A DNA stretch of 64,000 nucleotides from Flaviaestuariibacter flavus. GTDB taxonomy: Bacteria; Bacteroidota; Bacteroidia; Chitinophagales; Chitinophagaceae. Shown here piece by piece: positions 15,762 to 24,305 of this stretch. The position numbers were made by a program, and so were the translations under genes. Numbering within the stretch: position 1 is the first letter of the stretch; the number at the start of each line of letters is the position of its first letter. Under the pieces are notes generated by a model that was given only the letters and a program-made list of their open reading frames with translations, was not told the origin of the DNA and ran no database searches. The stretch spans positions 124,001-188,000 of the forward strand of contig NZ_SJZI01000052.1 of assembly GCF_004337505.1 (NCBI RefSeq), read 5' to 3'.

Positions 15762-17579
15762 TTATTTTTTTACAAGAACGACAATACCCATGGGGGCAAC
15801 CCGGGCGGTGCGGGCAGCTTTGCCGTTGAGGGCATCGCGGAAGCCACCGCCCGCGATCCGCGGATGGGTAAATTCTACCGGCTTTGCACCGCGGTTGACG
15901 GCCACCACCACTTCTTCATTGCCCAGCTTGCGGCTGAAGGAATAGACCTGTCTTGCATCATCCGTAACCAGGGTTTCATAAGAGCCGGTGCGGATCGCCG
16001 GGTATTTCTTGCGCAGGCCGATAAAGCGCTTGTACCAGGAGAAAAGGTCCGCATCGAAGGCCACCGCATCGGGGGCATGAAGACTCTGGTCGGGGTTGTG
16101 CGTTTCGGGTGAATAAGAAAGCTCTTTCCAAACCATGGGCTTGCGGCAGTCGGGATCGTTGGCGCCCCACATGCCGGCTTCGTCGCCGTAATAGATCATC
16201 GGCGCGCCCAGGTAAAGCAGCTGAAAGGCCGCGATGAGCTTTTGCTTGCGGCGCTGCTCCGGGGTAGGCTTGCGTGCGTTGTAGCCCTTATTGTTGCTCT
16301 TCTGGCTCCAGTTGAAATACTTGCCCCAGTCGCCAAAGCGCCTGCCGTCGGGGTTGGCCACGGCGCTCGCGATGCGGGTGGCGTCATGGCTGTTCATGAG
16401 GTTTTGCATATTCAGCGCAACGCCGTTTCCGAATGCTTCGCGCAGGGCCTTCAGGCGCTGGTCGAAGGCACTTGCTTTGATCGCCAGGCTGTCCTGCACA
16501 AAAAAGTCGTGCATGATAAAGGCGAAGTTGTAGTTCATCGTCGCGTCGAATTCATCACCCTGGAGGTAGGGCCGTGTTTTTTCGATGGGGTCTACGAGCT
16601 CAGCGGTCATATAGGCCTGCGGGTTGATGGAGCGGACGTGCCTGCGCCAGTCTTTCCAGAACGCATGGCCTACGTCGTAGGCCACGTCGAGACGCCAGCC
16701 GTCGATGCCATGGGCGATGCCCTTGTTCATCGGGTTCATCCAGCGTCGCGTGGCGTTGAAGATGTATTGCTTCGGACCGGCCACGATGCCGCCGCTGTCT
16801 TCGCGGAACTCGGGCAGCGTGCGTACCCCGAACCAGCCTTTGTAGCGGAACGGTGTGCCCTTGGCCGAGTCGCGGAAGCTTTGTACGATGAACCAGTCTT
16901 TGTAGGGCGAGGCCTCCTGGTTTTTCTCCAGGTCCTGGAAGGCGAAGTTGCGGATGCCCACGTGGTTGAACACCCCGTCGAAGATGATCCGCATGCCTCG
17001 GCGATGCACTTCATCAATGAGGCGCAGGGCAAGAAGGTCGGCCTTTGTCCAGCTCCAGGAGGCTGTGTCGAGCGGGTTCTCCCGTGCGATAAGCTTTTTG
17101 TCGCCTTCGGGGTCGGGACCAAAGGTGGGGTCGATATGGTGGTACATCAACGCATCGTATTTATGCGATGAAGGCGACCAGAAAAGCGGCGTTGTGTAAA
17201 TAGCTTCCACGCCCAGCGTCTTCAGGTAATCGAGGCGGTCGATCATGCCCTGGAGGTCGCCGCCATAGCGGCGGCGCTGGATGTTGAACCAGATGTCCTT
17301 TCCGTTGGCTTTTTCGTAGGGTTGCAGTTCATACCAGTCGCTGGTCCACGGGTGGATGCTGAAGGCCGAGGTGTCGTCGAAGGGATAGGCGCCGCCAAGG
17401 TCGGCCCTGGTGGGGTCATTGCCCCGGTCGCCGTTTCGGAAGCGTTCGGGAAAGATCTGGTACCATACAATGCCCTTGCTCCAGCCGGGTGTATGGTCGG
17501 CCTGCGCGGTGGCAGCAGAAACGCCGGCCACCGACGCCAGTGCAGCGAGAAGAGCGCGTGAAATAATTTTCCGGATCAT
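15762..17579 (-). CDS. GH13 alpha-amylase-family glycosidase, secreted
   Basis: 605 residues with a signal peptide (MIRKIISRALLAALASVAGVSAATA) and no lipobox cysteine, so periplasmic. GH13 regions are intact: DGVFNHVG near 203, nucleophile in GWRLDVAYD near 293, acid/base in TAELVD near 324 and NSHDAT near 395. The opening WYQIFPERFRNGD and overall layout are closest to cyclomaltodextrinase/neopullulanase-type enzymes such as Bacteroides SusA. It should hydrolyse maltooligosaccharides, pullulan or cyclodextrins, an inference from motifs. The next gene upstream on this strand is a lipidated GH13, 42 bp away, suggesting one operon for alpha-glucan use, but no SusC/SusD pair is in the window. 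Confidence 0.9.
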   Translation of the reverse strand: MIRKIISRALLAALASVAGVSAATAQADHTPGWSKGIVWYQIFPERFRNGDRGNDPTRADLGGAYPFDDTSAFSIHPWTSDWYELQPYEKANGKDIWFNIQRRRYGGDLQGMIDRLDYLKTLGVEAIYTTPLFWSPSSHKYDALMYHHIDPTFGPDPEGDKKLIARENPLDTASWSWTKADLLALRLIDEVHRRGMRIIFDGVFNHVGIRNFAFQDLEKNQEASPYKDWFIVQSFRDSAKGTPFRYKGWFGVRTLPEFREDSGGIVAGPKQYIFNATRRWMNPMNKGIAHGIDGWRLDVAYDVGHAFWKDWRRHVRSINPQAYMTAELVDPIEKTRPYLQGDEFDATMNYNFAFIMHDFFVQDSLAIKASAFDQRLKALREAFGNGVALNMQNLMNSHDATRIASAVANPDGRRFGDWGKYFNWSQKSNNKGYNARKPTPEQRRKQKLIAAFQLLYLGAPMIYYGDEAGMWGANDPDCRKPMVWKELSYSPETHNPDQSLHAPDAVAFDADLFSWYKRFIGLRKKYPAIRTGSYETLVTDDARQVYSFSRKLGNEEVVVAVNRGAKPVEFTHPRIAGGGFRDALNGKAARTARVAPMGIVVLVKK

Positions 17580-17621
17580 GATTTCGATTAAGGTTTGAAG
17601 CTTTTACAAGCGAAGCGGTGG

Positions 17622-19340
17622 TTATTGATTTTTCAGCACGAGGTATTCGTAAGCACCGAGCGATACAGACGGCGGCAGCGGCACTGCTGCGCCGGTGAAG
17701 GCATTGATCCAGTTGCCGGCCAGCGCCGCCGGAACCGTATAAGTACGGGCACCGTTGCGCAGGTTGGCGATCACCAGTACGCGCTCCGTGCCCTGTTCGC
17801 GGGTGAAGGCAGCCACGTCGGTGCTATGATAGGTGCTGAGCGTGCCGCGACGGAGCGCGGCGCTGCTGCTGCGGAAAGCGAGCAGTTGCTTGTATTGCGC
17901 CGTCACATCGGGATTGATGCCCCAGGTGATGGTGGGGCCGGTGAACGGGAAGGTGATCCGGTTGGGGTAAGCGGCTTCCTGACCGTTGTAGATCATCGGA
18001 ACGCCTTTCATATAGGCTGTCACCACAAAGGAAGCCAGCGAGCCAGGAATGCCGCCAAACAGCTGCTGCGGTGTGCCGTCCGACCCGTTCACGTCGTGGT
18101 TGGTGAGGTAGCGCACTACCTGCTGCCCGTTGGTGGCGCCGGAATATTCTGAGCTATTCAGGTTATCGAGATTCGTTACTGGCTGCCCGCCCTGTACGAT
18201 GCTTTTAAGGCCGCCATAATAGCTGAAGCCGAAGATATAGTCGAAGCCGGAGGCGAAATGGTCGGCGCGGTTGCCTTCTGCAAGCAGCAGCAGGTTGTGC
18301 GTGGTGATGGCGCGGAGGCTGTCCACGGCCTGGCGCCAGAAGGTAGCCGGCGGGCCGTCGGCATAATCAAAACGGAAGCCGTCAACGTTTGCGGTATACA
18401 CCCAGTATTTCATGCTGCGGATCATCTCCAGGCGCATGGCGGTGTTGTTGAAGTCAAGTTGCGCCACATCGTTCCAGCCGGTGCCGGGCGGGCTTACGAT
18501 TGCGCCGCTGCCGTTCTTCAGGTACCAGTCGGGGTGCGCCGAGATCCAGGGATTATCCCAGGCCGTATGGTTCGCCACCCAGTCGAGCAGCACGGTCAGG
18601 TTGCGGCTGTGGGCGCCGTCTACCAACGCGCGCAGGTCGGTAAGCGTGCCGAACTCGGGGTTTACAGCGCGGTAGTCGCGCACTGCGTAGGGTGAGTTCA
18701 CCGAGTTGACGTTGCCTACCGGGTAGATCGGCATCAGGTAAACCACGTTAACGCCCAACGCCTTGATGGAATCGAGGCGGGCCAGCACGCCCTGGAAGTT
18801 CCGCGTGCTGCTGAAGGCGCGCATATTCACCTGGTAGATGACCGCGTCGCGGCGGTCGGGCACCGCCTGGAAGGGCGTTCCGTACTGGGTGAAGTTGGGA
18901 TCCTCGTTAACGGCCAGCGGCACCGAGCAGGACTGGGTGCCGAATACGATATTGAAATAGGCGAGACCTGCCGACGATGGCGTGCCGGTGATATTGAATA
19001 CCAGGCTGCCGTTTCCGCTGGCCAGGGTACCCGCGGGCAGCGTGGCACTCAGCCCGGTGACACCGGTGGAGGCGATGGCCGTGCCGGCCGGGTAGGCCAG
19101 GCCGTTGCCGCCGCTATAGGGCATCGTGATTGTTCCCGTGTAGGAAAGACCGGCGGTTGCCGCCGTACTCACCGCGGCCGACGAGCAGCCGAATGAGCCG
19201 ACTGCCGCAGCGGTCGGGGAGGGGGCCACGGGCGTCGGGGTGGGCGTTGGCGCCGGCGATTCTTTTTTCGAGCAGGCCGTGAGGCAGAACACGAGCAGCA
19301 AAGAGAGCAGTTTGCTGCGCAGGAGTGCAGATCGGGACAT
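17622..19340 (-). CDS. GH13 alpha-amylase-family lipoprotein
   Basis: 572 residues. The signal ends in a lipobox (LLSLLLVFCLTACSKKE) followed by a Pro/Thr linker, so it is likely lipidated and possibly surface-exposed like SusG. Residues about 45-150 form an Ig-like domain with two cysteines. The catalytic barrel shows DWVANHTAWDNPW near 260, nucleophile GFRFDYADG near 325, acid/base LLLLAEGNR near 353 and LTNHDVN near 413. It probably cuts starch-like polymers before the periplasmic GH13 finishes digestion. First gene of the two-gene unit; a perfect -7 box lies about 55 bases upstream. Confidence 0.9.
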   Translation of the reverse strand: MSRSALLRSKLLSLLLVFCLTACSKKESPAPTPTPTPVAPSPTAAAVGSFGCSSAAVSTAATAGLSYTGTITMPYSGGNGLAYPAGTAIASTGVTGLSATLPAGTLASGNGSLVFNITGTPSSAGLAYFNIVFGTQSCSVPLAVNEDPNFTQYGTPFQAVPDRRDAVIYQVNMRAFSSTRNFQGVLARLDSIKALGVNVVYLMPIYPVGNVNSVNSPYAVRDYRAVNPEFGTLTDLRALVDGAHSRNLTVLLDWVANHTAWDNPWISAHPDWYLKNGSGAIVSPPGTGWNDVAQLDFNNTAMRLEMIRSMKYWVYTANVDGFRFDYADGPPATFWRQAVDSLRAITTHNLLLLAEGNRADHFASGFDYIFGFSYYGGLKSIVQGGQPVTNLDNLNSSEYSGATNGQQVVRYLTNHDVNGSDGTPQQLFGGIPGSLASFVVTAYMKGVPMIYNGQEAAYPNRITFPFTGPTITWGINPDVTAQYKQLLAFRSSSAALRRGTLSTYHSTDVAAFTREQGTERVLVIANLRNGARTYTVPAALAGNWINAFTGAAVPLPPSVSLGAYEYLVLKNQ

Positions 19341-19394
19341 GGATACGTTTTTGGGCGGGTTGATTACCGTTGGTTTCGCAATGTGTACTTAGTA

Positions 19395-19402
19395 CAAACT
19401 TA
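19395..19402 (-). promoter_or_regulatory. Candidate -7 box for the GH13 pair
   Basis: TAAGTTTG on the minus strand matches the Bacteroidetes TAnnTTTG consensus exactly, 55 bases before the lipoprotein amylase ATG. No clear -33 TTTG is seen at 19-21 bases. Confidence 0.45.
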
Positions 19403-19526
19403 ATTAATATCCAGCGCTCCCTTCCGATTCATTTGTGTCCCGGTGCGCCCCCCATCGCCTCCTCTTTTTCCGGCCCGGGATCGGGCAGTTTCTTTTCAAG
19501 GCAAAGCTTTTGCTAGACGTGCGGGT

Positions 19527-20291
19527 ATGCAACAGGCGCGCGCAACCGCATTTTATTCAGGCACCAGCAATATCCTGGTGCCGCTCAAGCAATCCGAATT
19601 TCCGACCAGCTTCGAAGGCGCGAGCCGGCTTACCTATTATGCTTCGCTTTTTACGTCGCTGGAGGTCAACTCCTCGTTCTATAAGTTGCCGCGGCCGGCC
19701 ACGGTAGCGAAGTGGCGCGACAGTGTACCCGAAGGCTTCCGGTTCACCTTCAAGGTTCCGAAGTCGGTCACCCATGCAAAGGGCCTGCAGTTCATTAGTG
19801 AAGATGTAGCGCGCTTCGCCGAAGCGGTTGCGGAGGCCGGCGATAAAAAGGGGTGCCTGCTGGTGCAGCTGCCGCCCTCGCTGAAACGGGATCATGAGGA
19901 AGAACTCGAGGGACTGCTGGAAACCCTTGCGGGCGATACTGCCGGGTGGCACATCGCGGTGGAGTTTCGTCATGTTTCGTGGTACCACAGGGAAGTGTAC
20001 CGGATGCTGCAGCGCCACGGGGCAGGTATGGTGGAGCAGGATATGCCCGCCTCGGCCACGCCGCCCGCAAATGTGTCGGAGCGCTTTGCCTACCTGCGCT
20101 TTCACGGTCCGGGAGGGCGCTACCGCGGCAGCTACGACCATGAAGTGCTCGAGGCATATGCCGCCCGCATTGCCGGCTGGCTAGGGGCGGGGAAGGATGT
20201 GTATGCTTATTTCAACAACACCATGGGCGACGCGCTGGCCAACCTGCAAACGCTCAACGGGCTCGTGGAGCGCAGCCCCGGAAAGAAATAG
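19527..20291 (+). CDS. DUF72 domain protein
   Basis: 254 residues from the ATG at 19527 (MQQARATAFYSGTSNILVP); an upstream ATG at 19443 lies in sequence that does not look like the family. DUF72 features are visible: YASLFTSLEVNSSFYKLPRPATV, FTFKVPKSVTH, LLVQLPPSLKRD, HIAVEFRHVSWYH, FAYLRFHGPGGRY and YAYFNNTMGDAL. The family adopts a TIM-barrel; its biochemical role is not established. Cytoplasmic. No operon partner is seen. Confidence 0.9.
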   Translation: MQQARATAFYSGTSNILVPLKQSEFPTSFEGASRLTYYASLFTSLEVNSSFYKLPRPATVAKWRDSVPEGFRFTFKVPKSVTHAKGLQFISEDVARFAEAVAEAGDKKGCLLVQLPPSLKRDHEEELEGLLETLAGDTAGWHIAVEFRHVSWYHREVYRMLQRHGAGMVEQDMPASATPPANVSERFAYLRFHGPGGRYRGSYDHEVLEAYAARIAGWLGAGKDVYAYFNNTMGDALANLQTLNGLVERSPGKK

Positions 20292-20526
20292 CGAAGCGTT
20301 TTTGCAGCCCTTTGGATTTCAGTGTCCTGGCTATGTTATGCACACCCCTCCTTACGCGGCCGTAGCGCGTTGAAGAAACGGGAGGCGGATAAGTAAGCTC
20401 CGAAAGCCGCTATAAAAGCCGGTAACTTACCATCGTGCGCAGAAACGTCGGAACCGGAAAGGTTATTGAAAGAGCAGGCCGTAACGGGCAATCTCCTATT
20501 TGAAACCACTCCCCGGCAGTGGTCGC

Positions 20527-20871
20527 ATGCAGCCCGTCACAAGTCACAGCGACCACTTCGGGGTTTTATCAGAAGTCATCACCGTTCGCCCGCATCTGCT
20601 TTCATTGAATCGTAAAGAAATGATGCAACTACTGGGCTATATCAGTCTTTTTTTGGAGGGCGCGGTTGTTCCGTACAAGTTGTATTACCATCCTTCCGAC
20701 CGCAAGTATCATTTCCGGCCCGAGGCCGGCATCACGCGTTTCCCCTGCGTGGTAGCCTGGCAGCTCGAGTGCAGCTGGATCTTCGAAGGTGCCGTTCCCG
20801 AATCGCTGCGGCAGCAGCACTGTTCGCACCTGGATGCCATTTTGCTGAAAAATGCCGGTCCGCTGCTCTAG
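20527..20871 (+). CDS. Hypothetical protein (114 aa)
   Basis: The frame can start at TTG 20500 or ATG 20527; the ATG is used. Codons are GC-biased at third positions over most of its length, which supports real coding. It contains MMQLLGYISLFLEG, KLYYHPSDRKYHFRPEAG and a Cys/Trp-rich middle (FPCVVAWQLECSWIF). No signal peptide or transmembrane helix is clear, and I do not recognise the family. It ends four bases from the convergent PAS gene. Bases 20292-20526 show no other feature. Confidence 0.55.
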   Translation: MQPVTSHSDHFGVLSEVITVRPHLLSLNRKEMMQLLGYISLFLEGAVVPYKLYYHPSDRKYHFRPEAGITRFPCVVAWQLECSWIFEGAVPESLRQQHCSHLDAILLKNAGPLL

Positions 20872-20875
20872 GCGT

Positions 20876-23167
20876 TCAATGGCGCACCGCTCCCGTTGCT
20901 TCCGTGTTGTTGCCTGCCACCCACAGCACGGCCGCCACATTGCCTTCTTCGTCGGGCACCGGCACGAGCGCGATATCAACCGGGTGTGCGGGATCGCCGT
21001 CGCCGGAAAGATGCACCGTCTCGCCCTTCAGTGCCCGCTTGAATTCCTGGTAGCCCGGGTCGTCGATAAAGCCGGGTGCTACCTCCAGCAGGTTGTGGCC
21101 CAGCACCGCACCGCGGGAAAGGCCGTAGTGTTTTTCGCAGGCTTCGTTCCATACCTGGTAGTTCATATGCCGGTCGAGCACGATGATCCGCTCGGGCACC
21201 GCGTCGGCCAGCTTTTCGGCCAGTTGCACGCCGCCGGCTTCGGCAGGCGGAGACGCTTCGCGCAGCAGGTGCAGCACCGCCGTCACGCAGCCCGACCCGT
21301 CGGCCACGGGCACCACATGATGGGTGCCGCCCGCGTCGCCCGGCAGCAGCGAAGGCATGGCGCCCGAAACGCCTTTGAGTGCGCGGTTCAGCAGTTCCTG
21401 GAAGCCGTGCGCCCTGAGGCGCGGAATGACCTCGAAGAGGTTTTGTCCCACCGCGTTTTTCCCGCGACCCTGCAGCCATTTCTGCGCCCCGTCATTGATC
21501 CGCGTGATGGTGTGGGCCCCGTCGGTAATAAGCAGCTTGCCGGTGAAGGTGTTGGCCAGCACCGCCAGGAGGCGCTCGCGTTCGGCCCCGGCATGCTGCT
21601 CTTGGCGCAGTGCCGTCTCGTCGTGGAAGGTGGCAACGAAGTGGGCGCCGGCAGTCTCCCGCAGCACCTGGAGATGTACGTTGAGGTAACGCAGGCTGTC
21701 TTTGGTCTGGAGCCGCAGCTGCAGGTCGGCGGCGCCCTTGGTTTGCAGTACCGTATTGACGTGTTCGCTGAATTTCTTGCGGTCGTCGGGGTGCAGGAAG
21801 CTGCTCAGCAGCTTTTGCGTCAGCGGGAGCGAGTTGGGTTTGTAGCCGAGGAGCTCGTAAAAGCCCGGGCTCCATTCCATCTTGTCGTGCCTGATGTCCC
21901 AGGTCCAGGTGCAGCCGGCGGCGGCGCGTTCGCCGAGGTGCTGCACCTCCTCGCGCAGGGCCGCCGTTTCGCGCCAGCGGGCTTCCCGCCGCTCCAGGGC
22001 ATGCTGCAGGGTGATGTCGCGCACACTCCCGATCAGCAACAGCTCGCCCGAGGGCAGCAGCGCGGTGCGCCCGCGCAGCTGCAGGTGCCGCACCTGCCCG
22101 TCGTTGCGCAGGGCGCGGTACTCGAGCTCGGGGCTCACATGCTCATCCTCGAAGCGGCGGCAGGCTTCGGCGAGCATTTCGCGGTCATCGGGGTGAACGT
22201 ATTGCAGCAACAAGGCGTCCGAAGGTTCCACCGAGCGCGGCTGCAGCCCGAGGAGGCGGTAATAGTGGTCGGAAAAACTCCATTTGCCCGTGTGTGCATT
22301 CAGCGCCCAGCTGCCCAGGTAGCCGAGGCGCTCCGCGGCGCACAGGGCTTCGTGCCTTTCCTGCGCCCGGTCGTTGGCTTCCGCCAGCTGCTCTTCCAGC
22401 GCCGCCTGCTCCGAGCAGTCCTGCAGGAGGGCGTATAAAATGTCGGCGCCGGCCTCGTCCTGGCTCCACGACGTGCACAGGCGGATGGAGCGCTCCTGGT
22501 GGCCCGCCGTCTGGATGCGGTAGGTGATGTCGAGGGGCAGGCGCCGCCGGTAAGCGCGGTCGAAGCTGTCTTCCACCGTGTGCGCGTCGGCCGGGTGCAC
22601 ATAGGCGGCGAAGGTGAACAGGTGCGCGTTGCTGCTCTGGGGCTGCAATCCGTGAAGGCGGTAGCAGTTGTCGGAATACCAGGCTTCGCCGGTGCCGGCG
22701 TTGTAGTACCAGGTGCCGGTGCCGCTTTGCCGCTCGGCCAGGTCGGCGGCGGTGGCGCGGTAGCGCAGGCGCGCGGCTTCTTTCTTTTCCGTGCTTCGTT
22801 CTTCCGCTTCGCGCCAGGGCGGCACGGGCTCCGGCGATTGCTCCTGCCCGGCTGCACTTGCGTTGACGGAAACACCTTCCACCGGCAGCACGCTGCCGTA
22901 GGTAGTGATGAGGCGGAAGCGGACGCGCAACGGCTTCCCGTTTGCCAGCTCGAGGGCGGTGCGCAGCGAAGCCACATCGTCGGGATGAAGAATGCCGCGG
23001 GTGCCTTCGAAAAACTCCGGCGCTTCGGCGGCAACGTCGCTGCCGAAGAGGGCCGTGCTTGCCGCAGGCCATTGCCAGCGGCCTTCCAGCTTCCAGGAAT
23101 GGTCATCAAGGAACAGGTATATAACGCGGCCGGCGTCGGAGTCGTTGGACGAATGGGAATGATGCAC
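20876..23167 (-). CDS. Six-PAS protein without recognisable output domain
   Basis: 763 residues, no membrane segment. PAS/PAC-like modules by eye: a degenerate one at about 15-105; then about 148-265 (GTWYYNAGTGEAWYSDNCYRL), 285-390 (GSWALNAHTGKWSFSDHYYRL), 415-525 (WTWDIRHDKMEWSPGFYELLGY), 535-640 and 650-755 (NYQVWNEACEKHYG...LGHNLLEV). Modules 2-4 have the PAS_3 HPDD motif after the core. The chain stops directly after the last PAC region (VPVPDEEGNVAAVLWVAG) with no HisKA, HATPase, GGDEF or methyltransferase domain. It may act as a ligand- or redox-sensing partner for a separate kinase, or be the sensory half of a broken hybrid protein; a CheB fragment lies nearby. Confidence 0.85.
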   Translation of the reverse strand: MHHSHSSNDSDAGRVIYLFLDDHSWKLEGRWQWPAASTALFGSDVAAEAPEFFEGTRGILHPDDVASLRTALELANGKPLRVRFRLITTYGSVLPVEGVSVNASAAGQEQSPEPVPPWREAEERSTEKKEAARLRYRATAADLAERQSGTGTWYYNAGTGEAWYSDNCYRLHGLQPQSSNAHLFTFAAYVHPADAHTVEDSFDRAYRRRLPLDITYRIQTAGHQERSIRLCTSWSQDEAGADILYALLQDCSEQAALEEQLAEANDRAQERHEALCAAERLGYLGSWALNAHTGKWSFSDHYYRLLGLQPRSVEPSDALLLQYVHPDDREMLAEACRRFEDEHVSPELEYRALRNDGQVRHLQLRGRTALLPSGELLLIGSVRDITLQHALERREARWRETAALREEVQHLGERAAAGCTWTWDIRHDKMEWSPGFYELLGYKPNSLPLTQKLLSSFLHPDDRKKFSEHVNTVLQTKGAADLQLRLQTKDSLRYLNVHLQVLRETAGAHFVATFHDETALRQEQHAGAERERLLAVLANTFTGKLLITDGAHTITRINDGAQKWLQGRGKNAVGQNLFEVIPRLRAHGFQELLNRALKGVSGAMPSLLPGDAGGTHHVVPVADGSGCVTAVLHLLREASPPAEAGGVQLAEKLADAVPERIIVLDRHMNYQVWNEACEKHYGLSRGAVLGHNLLEVAPGFIDDPGYQEFKRALKGETVHLSGDGDPAHPVDIALVPVPDEEGNVAAVLWVAGNNTEATGAVRH

Positions 23168-23374
23168 AGGCTGCTGCTTTTCCGGTAAAAGAGATAAGCT
23201 AGGCTGTAGATGCGTGGTGAAAAGACACTCCTTTCAGATCTACACTTTTCGTGCCGCCCTGCCTCAGGCCCGGGCGTCCGGGAAGGTGTTCAAAACCCAA
23301 ATGAGGCGCATGCTGCGGGCTTTTCCTAAATTGCAGGGTTCACCGCATGGCGCATTAATTGGGCACAAATGAAC

Positions 23375-23557
23375 ATGGAGAATACGGCTTCCGCACCCCC
23401 CCCGGTACCAACATCGAAACCCTACCCGATTGTAGCCATCGGCGCTTCAGCAGGAGGTATCGAAGCCATCAAGGAGCTGCTGGCCTACCTGCCTCCGAAG
23501 ACCGGGATGACTTTCGTGTATGTACTGGATGTGGAGGAATACCTCGAGCAGAAGTAA
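23375..23557 (+). pseudogene. Truncated CheB methylesterase N-terminus
   Basis: A 60-residue ORF reading PIVAIGASAGGIEAIKELLA then YLPPKTGMTFVYVLDVEEYLEQK and stop. The GASAGG motif carries the catalytic serine loop of CheB methylesterases, and the sequence matches the first strand-helix-strand of the domain as found in CheB-CheR-PAS hybrids, but the catalytic His and Asp and everything after are absent. The frame ends in TAA with no continuation in the other frames that I can see. Best read as a decayed gene; a functional micro-protein is unlikely. Confidence 0.7.
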
Positions 23558-23631
23558 GTGATCGTTTGGCAGTGGCGATTGTGATGCGTCGGGCGGCAGC
23601 CCCGTTAACCGCGCCTGCGCTAACCCGATAG

Positions 23632-23774
23632 ATCCCGATGCGGGCATCGGGATGACAAATCCTGGGTATTTCAGTGGGCGGCCCGGGCGGCAGTTGCGCG
23701 GCCGGGAGGCACACTACGGGCCGCCCCGTTATCTCTTTCAAGCCCCTGTCATCCCGATCGCAAGCGATCGGGAT
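23632..23774. repeat. Pair of inverted REP-like palindromes (BIME-like)
   Basis: Palindrome 1: ATCCCGATGC, GG, GCATCGGGAT (23632-23653), followed by GAC. Palindrome 2: ATCCCGATCGC, AA, GCGATCGGGAT (23751-23774), preceded by GTC. The ATCGGGATGAC and GTCATCCCGAT ends are inverted relative to each other, giving a head-to-head pair about 97 bases apart. GTCATCCCGA-type ends are known from REP elements mobilised by RAYT (TnpA_REP) transposases in Bacteroidetes. No RAYT gene is in the window. Confidence 0.65.
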
Positions 23775-23939
23775 CTTATTTTTCGCTGCTGCGAATACAC
23801 TTAGAAAGGATTCCTGGCAGGAAACCGGGATTATTTTTCAGCGCTATAGTCCGTTATGCTTCGCGTCTTCGTGAAAAGGGGCGCCAGCCCCGCAAGCCGC
23901 GCCTGCGCGGCTCTTATTACCTGGATAATACGTATCACT

Positions 23940-24159
23940 ACGGGCGGTAACGACGCCTTCCGCAGCTTGTCATCGGGGCGGCCTTCGTCGGCGGCCGGCT
24001 GCCCGGCGAAAAGGATCTCCTTGAGGCGGTCGATGTGCGTCCGCATCTCGGCTTCGCGCTCGCGCTTCCGGGCGGCGCTGCGCGTCCAGCCTTGGCTTCT
24101 TCCTCCTCCGCCATTTTCTTCAGCGGCAGCCGTCGCACCTCCATGATCGGCAGGGCCAC
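23940..24159 (-). pseudogene. Frameshifted coding remnant
   Basis: On the minus strand one frame starting at 24159 gives MALPIMEVRRLPLKKMAEEE, and the next frame gives KREREAEMRTHIDRLKEILF followed by AGQPAADEGRPDDKLRKAS. Both have strong third-position GC bias and together read as one charged, helical protein interrupted by a frameshift near 24085. No family is recognised. It lies in the 23558-24305 gap, which otherwise holds the palindrome pair and no intact gene. Confidence 0.4.
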
Positions 24160-24305
24160 CAGAGCGTGCCTTCGAGCGATTGGGTCATGGTGAACAACAG
24201 GTCGCCCTCGGTAAAGGAGTGCCCCACGTGTCCCGAATGCCCGTTTCCTGGTTTTCTTTTTTTCCGAAAGGAGTATTATCTTGTTGCTACCAAAACCAAC
24301 GCGCT

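Noticed and set aside
20852-22438. Long open frame (528 codons) antisense to the six-PAS gene
   Set aside because: Same reason: antisense of a strongly GC3-biased gene, no motif, no start context.
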